A stretch of 64,000 nucleotides of DNA from NCBI GenBank assembly GCA_011032825.1, contig JAADJZ010000009.1, positions 806,001 through 870,000 of the forward strand, in the 5' to 3' direction. This document shows positions 32,631 to 45,082 of this stretch, piece after piece. The translations under genes and the position numbers were made by a program. The stretch's first letter is position 1, and every line of letters begins with the position of its first letter. The DNA comes from Massariosphaeria phaeospora. Taxonomy: Eukaryota > Ascomycota > Dothideomycetes > Pleosporales. The notes under the pieces were generated by a model that saw only the letters and a list, made by a program, of their open reading frames with translations, searched no databases and had not been told where the DNA came from.

Positions 32631-33735
32631 CTAGAGCCGTTGCCTGTCTCGGTTCACCCAGGCCTCTAGAGCGGCCATATGCGTCTCGAAACTGTCGGTT
32701 CCGAAGCTGCTGACCAGCTCCTGGATTCGCGAGGCGAGCTCGTTCCTGTCGAGCTTCGGGTCCAGGATCAGGCGTGGCAGAAGGGCATGAAAACGATTAT
32801 GCTGCTTGAGTGTGCAGACGCCCGTTTCGATCACATCGTTCTTGTTGTACAAGAGTGGCACTAAACCCACTTCCACGAATTGCTTCCTGACCTTCTTGTT
32901 GATGTTGTTTGATTTGAGCGGGGTCCAGCCGGGGCGGTCCTGGCCCTGCTTCTGGGCTGCCACCAAGGGGAGGTTGGGGTTGGTCGCCAGCTGCACGTTT
33001 TGGAGCTCTGACAGCCAGCACGTCTGTATCTTTCGCGCACCTTGCTCCCTCGCTGCCTTGACAGGGTCGGGCTTCCGGTCCTTGGTGTTTTTGCGAGCGC
33101 TGTCGGGAGCATGGGAGGCTTTGGAATATTCCTCTGAGAGGACCATTGCTTTGAGCGCTTCATAGCTGCGACGCTCGTCGGTTGTGTCCAGTTCCGTCTT
33201 GAAGTGCGTGTTACTGTCGGAATCCGAGGCGCTCTTGTACTGAGTGCGACGTGAGGAGTTCACCGCTCTGTTGGACCTCGACGGCTTGGCTGGCTTGATA
33301 TGCGGACTCACGGACGGCGTAGGGTAAGGGGTCCAGAAACCTTGAGATCGAGGGTATGGGTGAAGTTGCCCCTGGATTTGGCGCAGCCGTCGACAACCAT
33401 CTTGTTGACGGGAGGTAGGGAATTGATCCCTAACAGAGATGACGGGGGAACTCGAGGTGGAGTTCGGGCCGGACGATGTCGTAGATGAAGAAGAGACGGA
33501 TGAGGTGGATGGCCGTCTGAAGGTGTCAAGGCCAAGCTCATGGATCGAAGGAAGCGTATCGGTCTTCTCGTGTTCATGAGTACTTGGGGATCATGTAAGT
33601 CCCAATTCGCGGTAGAAAGGAGTGGGTGGTGGCTTACGGTCTAATGGCCATGGATTGGAGGCGGCTCGATATTGAATGCTCGGGTTGCCCAGTGTAGACG
33701 TGCTCATCTAGGTTCATGACGTTTGATAGATCCAT
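32631..33735 (-). CDS. Unrecognised fungal protein, possibly nuclear
   Basis: The model has two exons on the minus strand (33735-33638, 33582-32631) and gives 349 residues. The intron is 55 bp (GTAAGC...CAAG). It was chosen because it joins MDLSNVMNLDEHVYTG with the HEHEKTDTLPSIHELGLD block in frame. Without this exon the downstream frame has no ATG near its start. The N-terminal half is Ser/Pro rich. The middle is basic with KPSRSNRAVNSSRR. The C-terminal 150 residues look folded: a Lys/Arg helix around ARKIQTCWLSELQNVQLA, then KKVRKQFVEVGLVPLLYNKNDVIETG and a helical end. I know no family for it. The LPSIHELGL motif and basic regions suggest a regulatory nuclear protein, which is only a guess. 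Confidence 0.62.
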
Positions 33736-35232
33736 GATGAGGAAGAAGCGATAGACTGTGATGATGAGAGCAACAGATATTCAAACAAGATGCCACCCAA
33801 ACAATAAAGTGAAGTGCGATGAGGATCGAATTGTCAACAAGGAGACACCTCGCCTTTTATGTTGTTCCTACAAGGTCACCGCTTAGTGCAAACGACATGG
33901 GCTGTAGAGAGACGCTCGCGGAAGCGGGCCGTTGCAAGCTCTAAATCTTGATATAATTGAGGCCCTTCTGCTGGCCCTGTGCTTTCTGCGTTTGGTGGCT
34001 GCATTACTCCAAGTTTCGACAGGTCGGCGCAACACCAGACATGCGCGCGAGTATGTGCCTTGGCATATGTAGCACCGTGTGGGGTTGGTGTAGGCCGGGA
34101 GGGCTGCCCTTGCTCATGGCTGAAACAAATCAGCTCTGCAGTAGACGACTGGGGTCTTCCCTGATGGGCATTGTGAGCTCGCGGGGACAGCCAAAGAATG
34201 TAAGGTATTCAAGCGTTGCTCTCACCGCCACTAACTCCCGACAGCGGCCACAGGTAGTTACGAGAACGGCGGCAGATGTAGTCCATGTAGAGCGACGATG
34301 TTAAACCCAGAACGTGCACCCGCAGCCATCGAGTGTAGAGGCAATGTCTTGATCTGGAGTCTCCGGAATTGGCTCTGGAGCTGCCTGTCTCTCTGTCTGG
34401 ATTGGAGACAAGGTAGGATCGTTGGCTTATCTCGATCTGAAAAGCAAACCGGGGACGTCACCTCTGACCGGGCTCGCGGACGACCCGCCGCTGCACGCAC
34501 CCCGTTTGCGGTTATGAGGCCAGGCAGGCTTCTGATTTAGGACTGTGTTGTGGCCACCAGCAAGGCGGCAAGGCGGCAACGAGACATAGCGAGGCGGTAG
34601 ATGCGGAAAATCGGGTGTGGGCTAGACTGAGGTGGAGGTACCACAGCAGGAAAAGAATAGCGCAACAGATACCGGCTGCAGCTGCTGCACTAAGGAAGTC
34701 ATCCGCTTCCCCGCTGCTCGAGCACCATCCGCGCAGAGTATCGCAACTATGGAGATTTTTGAGTGTAACATGAACAAATGACGAGTAGAGAGGTACCCGA
34801 TGCTCACCGGTCGCCATATCATATGTCCAGAAATGTAAAACGGGAGACCAACAATGCATTTTCGCTACATGATAGAGAGACGGCATACCTATAAACACGA
34901 AGTGAGAAAAGAGAGAGAGAGAGCACAAGCCATGAATACCATCCGTCAGATCCTCCTTATCACGCTGGCCGCACGGGTGCGTCCTGTGGGCGACAAGCCA
35001 TGGTGTGCCACTAATTAAAAGTCTACTAAAGCGACATCGTAGCCAATCGATACACAACTGATGTATGCTGGGCCATTCCTCTCCCACCCAATGCCGCGTC
35101 CAGTTCTCAGAATGCTTCACTCGAACGTCCCGAGCGCTCACACGCTAGATGTCCATGCGCTGTCAAAGGAATTCAGATCGTCGGATTATTACTCTATGCA
35201 ATTGTGGTGGAAACGCCAGCGTCTTGAGCTGT
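33736..35232. other. Intergenic region between the unrecognised gene and the Ecm33 gene
   Basis: Both neighbours are on the minus strand. A GA-rich microsatellite lies near 34907-34924. A 209-codon minus-strand frame (34512-35141) shows no domain and odd Cys/Trp/His-rich composition, so it is not called. Confidence 0.35.
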
Positions 35233-36519
35233 TTATATGAGGAAGACGGCGGCCATGGCGGCAAGGGCCAGAGCACCGTTCTGAACGTTGAGCGACGATG
35301 CGGCGCCCTCCTTGTCGTCGTTGTTCTTGCCGGCGGATCCGGTACCCTCCCCACCAGGTGTTTCGACCTTGCCTTCACAGAAGTACTTGCCCTTGATCGC
35401 CTTCTTGTCCTTCATCGACTTGTAGCCATTGCAAGCCTCGGTAACGTCTCCAGTTGACTGCAAGTTGAAAGCACCCTTGACGTCGGCCAGCTTAGGGGTT
35501 TCGACCCTGTATTCATTAGCAAAGTCGTATTGGATTAGCACCATGTTGTACTCACTTGCTCATGTTGCCGTACATATCGAGAGCACCACCAACAGTCTTC
35601 AGCTGGGGTAGGCCATTAACCTCGTCAAGCTTCGTGTTGTTGGCAATTTGGAGATTGAATTTGACTTCGGTCAGCTTGGGGAAGGTGAGGTTGCTAAGCT
35701 GTTCATTCGAGACGAGAGCCAATGCACCGCCGATCTCAGTCAGGTTAGGAGCAGAGAATTCCGAGAAACCGTTGCTGTAGAGACCAAGCGAGCCGTTGAG
35801 AGACGCCAGAGATGGAACCTTGACGGACGAGCAGTTTCGGAAGGTAAGATTGAAGGCGTTCTCGAGGTTGGGGAAGCTGACGTTGACGCCGAGGTTGTTG
35901 TTGGAGATGTCCAAGGCATTGCTAATGTCGGACAGCTGCATCTCGATCTCCTCCAAGTAGATGTTGTTGGCAATGAGAATCTTCTCGGTGGTCTCAATGT
36001 TGATGCCCTTGAGGGACTGCAGTTGGGTGTTCTCAACGCTGATGCTCTTGGCCTTTGTGATCTCAGCGTCGAAGCCCAGGTTCTGGAGGTTGGGAAGAGC
36101 ATTGAGCCTCAGCGAATCCACAGTCTTCAGCTTGGGGAAGTTTGCGGCGACGAGATTTTGTATGTCATCGAGCCTGAACTCGCCCTCAATCTCCTCCAAG
36201 CTGTCAGCACCCAAGCTCTTCAGCCCGGTGTTGGCTGATATCACCAGGTTGCCCGTGATTTTCTGAATGTTGTTCATGGCGATGTCGCCTGCAACGCCGG
36301 TTGCGATGGCGAGGTTGCCGGAGAAAGTCTGGCATTCGGCGATGGCGGTCGCGTCCTGGGCGTTCTCGATTGTCCGGGTTGCAGAATCGCTGCACTGGGC
36401 TGTGGGAAGACGCGACGTTAGCAGGCTGCAGTAGGTAGTACTACGCCGCAAAGACACGTACCGAAAACTGTGGTCGCCGCAGCCAGCAGGGGCAGGGCGA
36501 ATCTCGTGAAGGACGACAT
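35233..36519 (-). CDS. ECM33: Ecm33/Sps2-family GPI-anchored cell-wall protein
   Basis: The gene has three exons on the minus strand (36519-36462, 36399-35556, 35506-35233) and encodes 391 residues. A signal peptide is clear (MSSFTRFALPLLAAATTVFA). It is followed by receptor-L-type leucine-rich repeats such as ITGNLVISANTGLKSL, FPKLKTVDSLRLNALPNL and FPNLENAFNLTFRNC. Several N-glycosylation sequons are present. The C-terminus has a Gly/Glu/Ser-rich spacer and a hydrophobic GPI-attachment tail (GALALAAMAAVFLI). The family is needed for cell-wall integrity and the outer mannoprotein layer. Intron 1 (62 bp) interrupts the end of the signal peptide. Intron 2 is 49 bp (GTGAGT...ACAG, branch GCTAAT). 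Confidence 0.92.
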
Positions 36520-39500
36520 TATGCTGGTATGGGGTTCAAGCAGGCGGTAACTGGAGGCGGCCTGTCAGCGGAGCCATTGAGGGCAAGTAGTGCTTTCCAC
36601 GCACCTGGGGATATTAAGTCTGCTCACAGGCCTGGGGCGAGGATAAGTTGTGTGGATGGGATGGCGGAAAGATGTTGGCGAGCGAATGTGAGAAGGAAGA
36701 AACAACGAAAGGTGATTAATAGAGCCCGCAGGGAATCGCCGTGTAGGAAGGCGAGACTGGGAGGACAAAGAAGGTGGAGGTGGATGAAGAAGAAGGAAGA
36801 GGCCAGCGAGAAGAACAGCGGAGAGGCGGGCGAGGGCCGCGAGAAAAGGGGAGGCGCGGCCGGGCCAAACACGCGCTAGCCGGGCCCGGGGCATTCGACA
36901 GGCCCAGGAAGGCAATCGGGCTCATTGGCGGGCCGTGCGCGTTTCCGCCGAGCGCCCTCGAGACCGCCCGGGCAACAAACACAAACACACCACAGTGAAC
37001 GAGCCTGCTGCACGCGACGCGACGCCCGCACTGCTCTCCTCTGCGCTCATCGTCCCGCCGCAACACCAGCCAGCTGTCTGTCTGCCATCCTGAACACGGA
37101 AATCCAGGTATGCATCGCCAGACGCGTGCACGTGCTTCCGCCACCCCCCTCCCCTCACACTCACACTCGTCACTCCGGCCCATCGGCGCTGCGACATGAG
37201 ACCGGCTGGGTTTGCGGCTCCACACGTCGCAACCTGCAACACGCCCGCCCAGCAGGTCTTGATTTTGCAGCCAAAAGAAAGCTCCTGTCGGCCCGTTGCT
37301 TGCTGCTTGCTGCGCGCTGCTGCCAGCATCATTGAGCCGGCCAAATCACCAGCCCTGCGCCCGCGACACGCCTGCTTCACCAGCAATCTCGTCGCGCGCT
37401 GGAATGCGCGAGGTTTGCGACCAAGCATTGCCCAGGCCCCCCCAGCTGGCTTGCATCGTCCGCCACTCGATTCGGCGTTCCCTTGGGCACGCCACCCTCC
37501 TCCTCCCGCTCCCACAAGGCTAATCAATCTCCGCCATGCTCGTCTCGCGGCCGCTCCAGCACATCGTCATTTGCCCTTATCGCGCGCCTCGCTTGGCCTC
37601 TCTGCAAGTCGTGGCGTCTGGTTGTGCTTGACAGGCGCCGGACACCTGCGCTCTGCCGGACATCAGCAGTGGCCATGTTGTGTCCACGGGTGAGAACCCG
37701 CAGGAATTCGTGTTTCACGGCACCCGCGGCGCACACCCCGAGCTGCACACGCTGGCGAGATCTCTGCAAAGTCTGCCCTCAGTTGCACGGTATAGGTATC
37801 GCCTAGCTGCCTGCCTTATCCTCGCAAGTTGCAACGCTCCCAACAACATGTGGATTTGCTGGAGGATCACCTTGCAGATTGCACAGTTGCTGCTTTTGGG
37901 GCGCCAGCCGGGGCATTGAAACGCATCATTATCCGCGCCGCAATCCTGGGAAGCTCCCTTTCCAAGGCCCGGCAGATTTGCATGAATGCGTAATGCTTCA
38001 ACTCTCCTTTTCTACCAAGATGTTCTTGTCTTTCGATAGCGCGCCCCTTGGCGTCGTCTCTCCTTACTAGCATCTTGATGACCGCCAAACGACAGGACCT
38101 AACAAACGATGGCCAACCGCCGTACCGGAATTCTAAAAGGAGAAGTCGACGCGTGCTCGCTAGTCAGATTACCGGAGGTTTGTATGACTGCGAATATTTG
38201 GGGAACCCTTATAGCAGCCTCAATTGACTCTGCATCCGCTGAGTGTTGCTAACTCTTACATAGTGGTAGGTATGTACTCCGTCTGTTCTTGCTTGTGACA
38301 TGAAACCCTCGAGACCACTTTTCAATCTTCTCACCTCTGACTGTGTACACCATGTCCCACCACGATGCGGCTGCAACTATTAGTACCTACAAGCCCGTGT
38401 GGCGTCCACCTCACTTGAACTTTTCGATGGTGAAATTTTCCTAACGCGGTTCGATACCAACGGCATGTTATCAGCAGAACAAGTCCCGAAGACCTTCCAT
38501 CTCTACGATCCTTGGGCTCGCTCGCAAAACTCTGCATGAGACCACAGGACACATGGGTCACGATTCTTTTGTCCTATAATTAGCAAAAGGTAGTTATGCC
38601 GTCGTGCAGACGTGTTGCCTCAGCACGCAGCTGTTGTCAAGACCAAACCGGGCTATCCATAGCTGGATGCTGGATGCTGGGGTACGTGGGGAACCCACAG
38701 CAAGAACGCTGAGACGAAGTAAAAGGTGCTCCGAACACTTTGTTCCACCATGTCGAGCGAGATTCAGTACTCGACCTCGTATGATGATGCGCTATGGGCC
38801 ATCCTGTGCCACGCCGCATGCACTCGACTGCAGTCCCGCTTTATATAAACCCAGCTTCGATGTAACTTCTTCCCCTAAACGGAGTACATCACTTTTATCT
38901 GTTCAGTCTACTTCCATTTAAAGTTAACGTAAGCCTTCCTGGCCCAGCCGGCCTCCTGCATCAGCATCCACATCGAATAATCTCGCGGCTGTCCAAGGTG
39001 GCACAAATTACCGTATTCGCTCCACGACGTTGCTCGATCCATGGTTCGCCCCCTGGTCTTCTTGTGATCAAATTCTCCTCTCCAATGAACTCGATGATGT
39101 GGCACCTTGCAAACCGGGATAATTGACCGCTCAACGGCTGATGGCAGCATCGATCGGATCGTCGGACGTCCACGACCGTTCCCTAGCGATCGTCCTCCAT
39201 GATAGAGGACTGACCGGACATTGTGCAAACCTGCATACGGGCCCTTGTGCCGCCTTGGGGAAAGTTTTGTGGGCACTTAAAAGACTGGTTGTCATACGGC
39301 GAGGCGAAGCCACCCGCCTCGGATGGGAGTCAAGTGCCACAACACCACACTAAAGATCTGGAATGTCTTGGCCAAGTACTGTGCGTGGACTTTCGACTCC
39401 ACCCGCATGCAAAGTCGTCATGTTTGGGGGAAGAGGAATCTTGAGGCGAGACGTGGTGGACGGTGATCTAGAGCTGCACGAATCTCATGGTCCGTCTTAT

Positions 39501-41570
39501 CCGTCTGTGTCACACTTCGAAGCGGCCAATGGTCCCGCAGCCAGCACCGAATCGAGACAGGATGGCAAAGAGCGCGGTCGTGGAAACCGGATTGCGATGC
39601 ATCGGTGAGTGATAGCGATCACGCCACTGTAGCCTGCGGAAGATGATCCGACACAAGAGCAGCCTTTTGAAAATGACGACAAAGTGACGATCGGTCGGAA
39701 ATCGGAGTGGTCACTTCAGTACACTGTGCACGAAACACATCAAATCGCCGACTCTTGTGCCGGAAGCTAGTTTCCCAAGGTCTTGAAACCAAGACATTTC
39801 ATAAACCACGAGAGCTCTAAATTTCCAAGTTGGGTCGAGCCTGATTTTGACTCCATTTTCAACAGTTGTGGGCCAGGAACCGTATAATCTGGCAACGTTT
39901 GCCAAACGCTCCCAGTGTCTACTCAGTCCTACATACACCCACCTGTTATTCTACATATCTATTATCCCCTGCGAGCGGGTGACAGATATCGCAAGTTCCT
40001 CCAATAGGTCATTGGCCTTTCCGTCCCGCATTTTCACCGTTCAATTTCGGACCTAACCCCAATCGATCCCGCAACAAGAACCCAAGGCACGAAGTAATTG
40101 CGGCAGCTGTCTGTCTTACTGTATAGCTCTCGTAGCACACGCACGCTCCACGCTTCGATGTCGTATCTTCGCTGCACTGTTACCGCTTTCCTTCTTGTCG
40201 GCGTATCTTGATTGCCAGATTTGTGAATCTCCGGCTATGTCCATAGGCGTTTTGAGGTCGTTGATTAATAACTAACCTACTGTTACCAGCTTCAAAATGC
40301 TGCTTGCGTGTAGTAATTAATAGAGAGCCTCATCTTTGTACATTGGCATTGGTTTGCGGGTTTTCGATGCCGGGTAGGTATCTTGCTAAGTGTCGCTTTG
40401 ATATGGGCCAGCCTGCATGGACGGTGAAGCGGGATCCTTCCTGGGGTGGTCTTAGAGTCGCATACCAATCTTTACTGTATATCTCCTCATTCGAATCTCC
40501 TCGTACTCTACTGTACACAGCCATCCCACTTTATCCCTCCGCCTAAACTGCACAACAGTCTCCATGCACCACCGTTCACTTCTTCCTCTTGCTGTTTTCT
40601 AACTCGTCTCTATTTATAAACTTGGACTATCGCCTTTATAAATGACTGGCCACGCCGAGTCACTCGCCTAGCAGAAGCAGTTACCAGAGCACAAGGCAGC
40701 TACATGACAGTTAGTCCTACGCGAACGAGATGTCTTGCCGTGTAGTTGGATCGTTGAGCTAGGTGTTTGATTGATTGGTTGACTGATTGATTAAGTGATT
40801 GTTACGTGTGGGCGTGACTCGCAAGAGCGTGTAACTCGCCAGCTCTATGCTTTGGGAGTTCAAAGTAGCGAGTGTACTGTCCCATTTCAGTTCGGGTTTT
40901 CCTTGTCGTGAGAGGCGGCGTATCGCGTGTGCTTAGTTGCTTATGTATGTGTAACGGCCGAGTATATAAGTGCCTAAACTTCGAATTTCAGACTCGAAAC
41001 GTTTCTCGTTATGTTTAGATTCCTTGGAGTTCTGTGTGAAATGCTCAGTCGCATGTTGGAACACGCTGTGACATGTAAAGTGTTGGCTGTGGGTTTGAGG
41101 AGCGAGAGTTGCAACATAGAATTGTGATTTTTTAATCTTTTGGTTTGCTAGTCTTTGGATCATATGCGGGTGAGTTATCGTTGTCAAGACGCGGTAGAAG
41201 GAGGTTCACGAGTAGGGGTTTTTGGTTTTTGGTTCACGGCGGTGGTGGCTGTCTGTGTAGGGAGGGTCAAATGGAACTTATTCAGAGCCTTTTTGTTGTA
41301 AAGAGAAAGACGCTGATGGAGATGGATGCTTCTCGAACGAGGGACTTGCGAGTACAACAGGGGAATACATATATATATGGAAGTGTCAATCGTGAAGTCG
41401 ATTTTTTGCCCTTCTTTCCAGTTGGGATTGTACGATTATATTCCTAGCAATTTATATCATTCACTCAAATTACTACAAACGTACGTGTAATTCCATGGCA
41501 AAATATGGACGTAGCTCACACAGTAGCTTCTAACACTTTCCACCAACATATACAAGCCGAGATTTGTCTT
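36520..41570. other. Five-kilobase gene-poor interval between ECM33 and MAG1
   Basis: The first 1.5 kb is GC-rich and probably holds the ECM33 promoter and leader. The rest is of ordinary composition. It has many short frames in both directions, none longer than about 120 codons after 38 kb and none with a recognisable domain. A TGATTGAT-type short repeat lies at 40767-40801. I see no intact transposon, no long terminal repeats and no tRNA. It may hold a non-coding RNA, a decayed element or an intron-rich gene that I cannot assemble. Confidence 0.4.
40767..40801. repeat. TTGATTGAT short repeat
   Basis: This stretch is built from imperfect copies of TTGA and TTGATTGG/TTGACTGA units in non-coding DNA. 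Confidence 0.6.
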
Positions 41571-43076
41571 TCACTCGGTTGCTTTCGCGTCCAACACGGA
41601 GATATCGACGTCGCATATCCGCCACATGTACCACATGAACAGCGAGCTACCCACACGTTAGCTGCTGGGTAGTGGAAGAGAGGTGTGTTCAAATATACGT
41701 ACCGATATGGCGAGAACTTGGCGGCGAGCTCGAGCATGTCTTTCTCAGACATGTATTTCCACTTGCCGCCTTTGGATTTGAGTTTCGAGACGTCTTTGCC
41801 GACGTACATGGCCATGCCTCTTCTGCGATGGGAGTCAGCAAGCAGCACATAAACCTAGATATTAAATAACAAAGCCAGACGGCTAAAACATGCGAAAGCA
41901 AAAGACCGAAAACTTACTGCACCCCCAAATCCCCCGTACTAAACACATCCATGCGCTTCAACCCAAAGCACGCAAACATCTCTACACTCCACCTGCCGAG
42001 CCCCCGCACAGCCACCAGCTTCTCAATCAGCTCTTCGTCGCTCGCGCTGACGAGCATTTGCGCGCTGAGCTCGCCCGAGTCGAACTTCTCGGCGAGGCCG
42101 TGGATGTACTCGGCTTTGCGTTGGGAGAGGCCCGCTGTGCGGAGCGTGGCGATGTCCTTTTGGATTACGAGGCTGGGTGTTGGGAAGGAGGGGTGTGTCG
42201 AGGGGAAGAGGGCGGTGAATTTGGCGCGGATGGAGGATGCGGCTGCGCCGGATACCTGGGGAGACGAGGGGTTGTGTCAGTTTTTGCGCTGTGTTTTGGT
42301 CTCTGGTAGATGTGCTTTGGCTTGAGTGAAGGCCGAGTGAGGGGGCAACATACCTGCTGTCCTATGATTCCACTTGCAAGCGCGGTGAACGGATCCACGA
42401 CCTCACTCAACCCCTCCGGACTAAACATCTTACAGTGATGTTTCTCAATCAAGCCTCGCAGTTTCGGATCGACCGTACACATGTGCTCACATGCATCACT
42501 TAACAGCGTATCTGTCGTCGACGTTGGAGGCTTCAGCACCCCGACATCTGGGGGCACAAGTTCTTTAGCTTTTCGCTTCTTCGTTGGCGATGCATTGTCG
42601 TCTTGTGACGCGACTGGAGGCTTCACGGGTGAAGACGAATACGCCACGACTCGGGAGCCTCCCGGAGTGGAGAGAGGCGCGTTGGTGGCATGTGGTTCCG
42701 CTGGGCGTGGTCTTTCATCTACGAGACCTTCGAGTGGGTGGGCTAAGCGTGTTGATACCAGGAGGGATACGCCAGCCGGCGTTGGCGTAAATGGTGGGGC
42801 CTTCTCTGGTGACGCCTGGGCAGCGGCCTTGCGCCGTTTGGGGAGAGGAGTTTTGGGGGGTTCAGAGATGGCAAAGTCGGGTTTTGACGCCTCGAGATCC
42901 TCGGCAATGGGGAGTGCTTCATCAGCACTTTTAGTAGACGGCGAGCTAGCTTTGCGCTTCCTCGTGGAAGCGGATGGCTTTTTCGTCAAACCACGTTTAG
43001 TGCTAACTACATCTTTGGCTTCAGAAGTTGATGGACCGCTGTTTGTCGAGATGCGAGCGGATCGTCGGACAGACAT
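41571..43076 (-). CDS. MAG1: DNA-3-methyladenine glycosylase II (HhH-GPD superfamily)
   Basis: The gene has four exons on the minus strand (43076-42354, 42255-41918, 41822-41703, 41646-41571) and encodes 418 residues. It removes alkylated bases such as 3-methyladenine to start base-excision repair. The glycosylase domain covers about residues 205-400: VDPFTALASGIIGQQ, then AGLSQRKAEYIHGLA. The helix-hairpin-helix VRGLGRWSVEMF follows at about 324-335, and the expected catalytic aspartate is in FSTGDLGVQRG near residue 350. The C-terminal helix RSLFMWYMWRICD matches the family end. The first 200 residues are basic, Ser/Pro/Lys rich and disordered, with nuclear-signal-like clusters (TRKRKAS, PTKKRKAKE). 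Intron lengths are 98, 95 and 56 bp. The last exon is only 76 bases including the stop. Confidence 0.92.
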
Positions 43077-43889
43077 GTTGGATTCTTTGCGGACTATGGC
43101 TGATCGGAAAGGTAGCTGGCTCCAAAATTAGCGTCACAAGAATCTGTCATGTACCTTTTCCTTACTCGAATTTGAAAAAGGACACAAAACCGCCTTGTTC
43201 GACTGAGCATAGAGTCGTGTAAGAGCTTGGGAAGGCATTAATGCTGACGCGAAGTTTGGCGATCGCATGACGGGCTGTCACATGATGACGCAGCTGACAA
43301 ATGCGCCCAGGCATGCATATCGCATCTGTCGCTGTCAAAGGGCTTGAACGCGGTGGGTTCCGTATCGTTGAAACACATCCAGACGGGCAAGAGTCTATTT
43401 GTTGTGTGGACATGGACTTATTGATACACCAATGTGCAAGGTTGGGCACAAAATCCTAACCGCTTATATATATTCTTAAATATCTCATCATTGTTAGTTA
43501 AGATTTCTCTCGTACATGCTTTGCAGCCTGTGGAATTTCGAGTTTCTGGCAGCCACATGGCTCGAAAGGAAACATATATATATGCTGCACACTGCTTTAC
43601 TTACGCTCCATTGGAATTCGTGGTATGCTAATGTTTCTAATGAAGTAGAATAGTCATTTGTTTCTCTCGGTGGTAACAAAATTTGGCGCATGCTCGAGTC
43701 CCTTTATTATACCGATCCAAGTGAGACGGGAGTCCCTGAAGTAGCACTGCAAAGATGGTGCTTTTCAGAATATTCGTTGTGAGATCGGAGTTGATAGCGC
43801 AATAAAGAAACTCTTGCTGATATACACTCTATTGCACAATCGTCCATGCAGCGCATGAGTTTGAGACCAAGTTCTTATATGCGGGTTGC
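43077..43889. other. Intergenic region between QCR7 and MAG1
   Basis: This holds the QCR7 3' end and the MAG1 promoter. A short frame on each strand (43434-43631 and 43494-43691) overlaps here without domain support. Confidence 0.4.
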
Positions 43890-44496
43890 TCATTTCCCTG
43901 CATTCGCCTTCGCCTGCCTCTTGGTCACAACCATGGCCTCGAGGTCCTCCCGCTCCGCCATCTCAGTCTCGATTTCCTTGATCAGGACGGTTAAATAGGG
44001 CGTATCCTGCGATATAGTCAGCTCATTGTTTCCGCTTTAGCCACTGTTCCGCGCACCTCTTCGTCCTTTGTCCATTCCTCCTTGGGAAGCAGCTGGTGGG
44101 AGACGGAGCACTGGAAGGTTTTAGCAATTGGCCCAACCCCTCCAAGATCCGACTGCGCATACCTGGAATGCACGTCGCAGACGGTATACGCGGTCATAGG
44201 CCTCCTTCGGTGGCAGGCGCTTGAGGGCAAGCTGGACGACGTCGTTTTCTTCGGGGAGGATGTCGTCGGCTCTGTGGTAGAAGGCATGTTAGTCCATCGA
44301 TCCGAGGCCAAGAACACCGGTCACAACAGCCCATGCTGGCGCTGGAGGACTGCAGAAGCTCTCCAAAGGTCGGTACGTACTTCAATCCAAGCTGCCGGTA
44401 GCCCGCAGCATTGACATACCAGTTGGCAAGCGGCTGCACCCAGCGCCGGAGCCACGGGCGCTTGATAATATAGGGGGCGAGCGACGGCGCAGACAT
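43890..44496 (-). CDS. QCR7: QCR7, cytochrome bc1 complex subunit 7
   Basis: The gene has four exons on the minus strand (44496-44381, 44271-44163, 44110-44057, 44006-43890) and encodes 131 residues. It is the 14-kDa subunit of respiratory complex III (Qcr7/UQCRB), on the matrix side next to cytochrome b. Family blocks are visible: [22 protein letters not shown] (formed across intron 1), [20 protein letters not shown] and [15 protein letters not shown], with the end [15 protein letters not shown]. Length agrees with the family. Intron lengths are 109, 52 and 50 bp. The donor of intron 3 is GTGCGC, weaker than the others. Confidence 0.93.
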
Positions 44497-45082
44497 GGTG
44501 CCGGTGTAGTCGGGGGTGTCTCTGGCGGGGGTTGAGGGGGCGGTGGGGGGGCAAGGGCGGCGAATGGGCAGAGTGCAGAGTGGTGAGGTCGTCTCGGTCA
44601 TCCAGCAAAGCCAGCAAGCGAATTGGCCAGGGCGGAGGCGGAGGCGGAGGCGGAGGCGGACTTGGCAGAGAAGCGCGCGTGCAACTTGCAAGCTGGAACC
44701 CCTCCGCAAGCCGGCGACCGGCGACCGGCGACGACATGCACCGCTGGGCCACACACGACACTGACACGGCCGCCCCAGCCCAGCCCAGCGCCGACGCAAA
44801 GCTGCACTGCACTGCGCGACGGGCTTCGTTCGGTTTATCATTGCCCCAGCACCCACGGCTCCCATCCGCATCCGCACCCGCCTGTCAATGGAGCTGGTCA
44901 ACCGCTAGCGATTGTGTCACGCAAGTGCGTGCTGCGGGGTTTCCGCGATCCGCAATCCGCAATCCGCACACTGAGGCACCGCGCCGGGGACGACGGCCTG
45001 TACGGACTGCCCCTTCTCCTCTCGTCGCTGGCCGCCTGCATGACTGCCGTCTAACTGCGCTGTGCTGTGGGCAGTTTCCACC
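44497..45082. promoter_or_regulatory. Divergent promoter of QCR7 and the NAD+ carrier
   Basis: These 586 bp separate the starts of two genes for mitochondrial proteins. A perfect GGCGGA repeat lies at 44631-44660. A CCAAT core is not evident. Coupled expression is an inference from the arrangement. Confidence 0.5.
44631..44660. repeat. Five copies of GGCGGA
   Basis: The hexanucleotide is repeated five times without error in the QCR7/carrier promoter, 135 bp upstream of the QCR7 start. Confidence 0.9.

Noticed and set aside
34512..35141. 209-codon minus-strand frame with one hydrophobic stretch
   Set aside because: Composition is rich in Cys, Trp, His and Ser in a way typical of chance frames. 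There is no domain, and it lies in intergenic space before the Ecm33 gene.
36716..37693. Several frames of 110-200 codons on both strands upstream of ECM33
   Set aside because: The segment is GC-rich, which lengthens chance frames. They overlap each other on both strands and are dominated by Arg, Pro, Ala and Cys.
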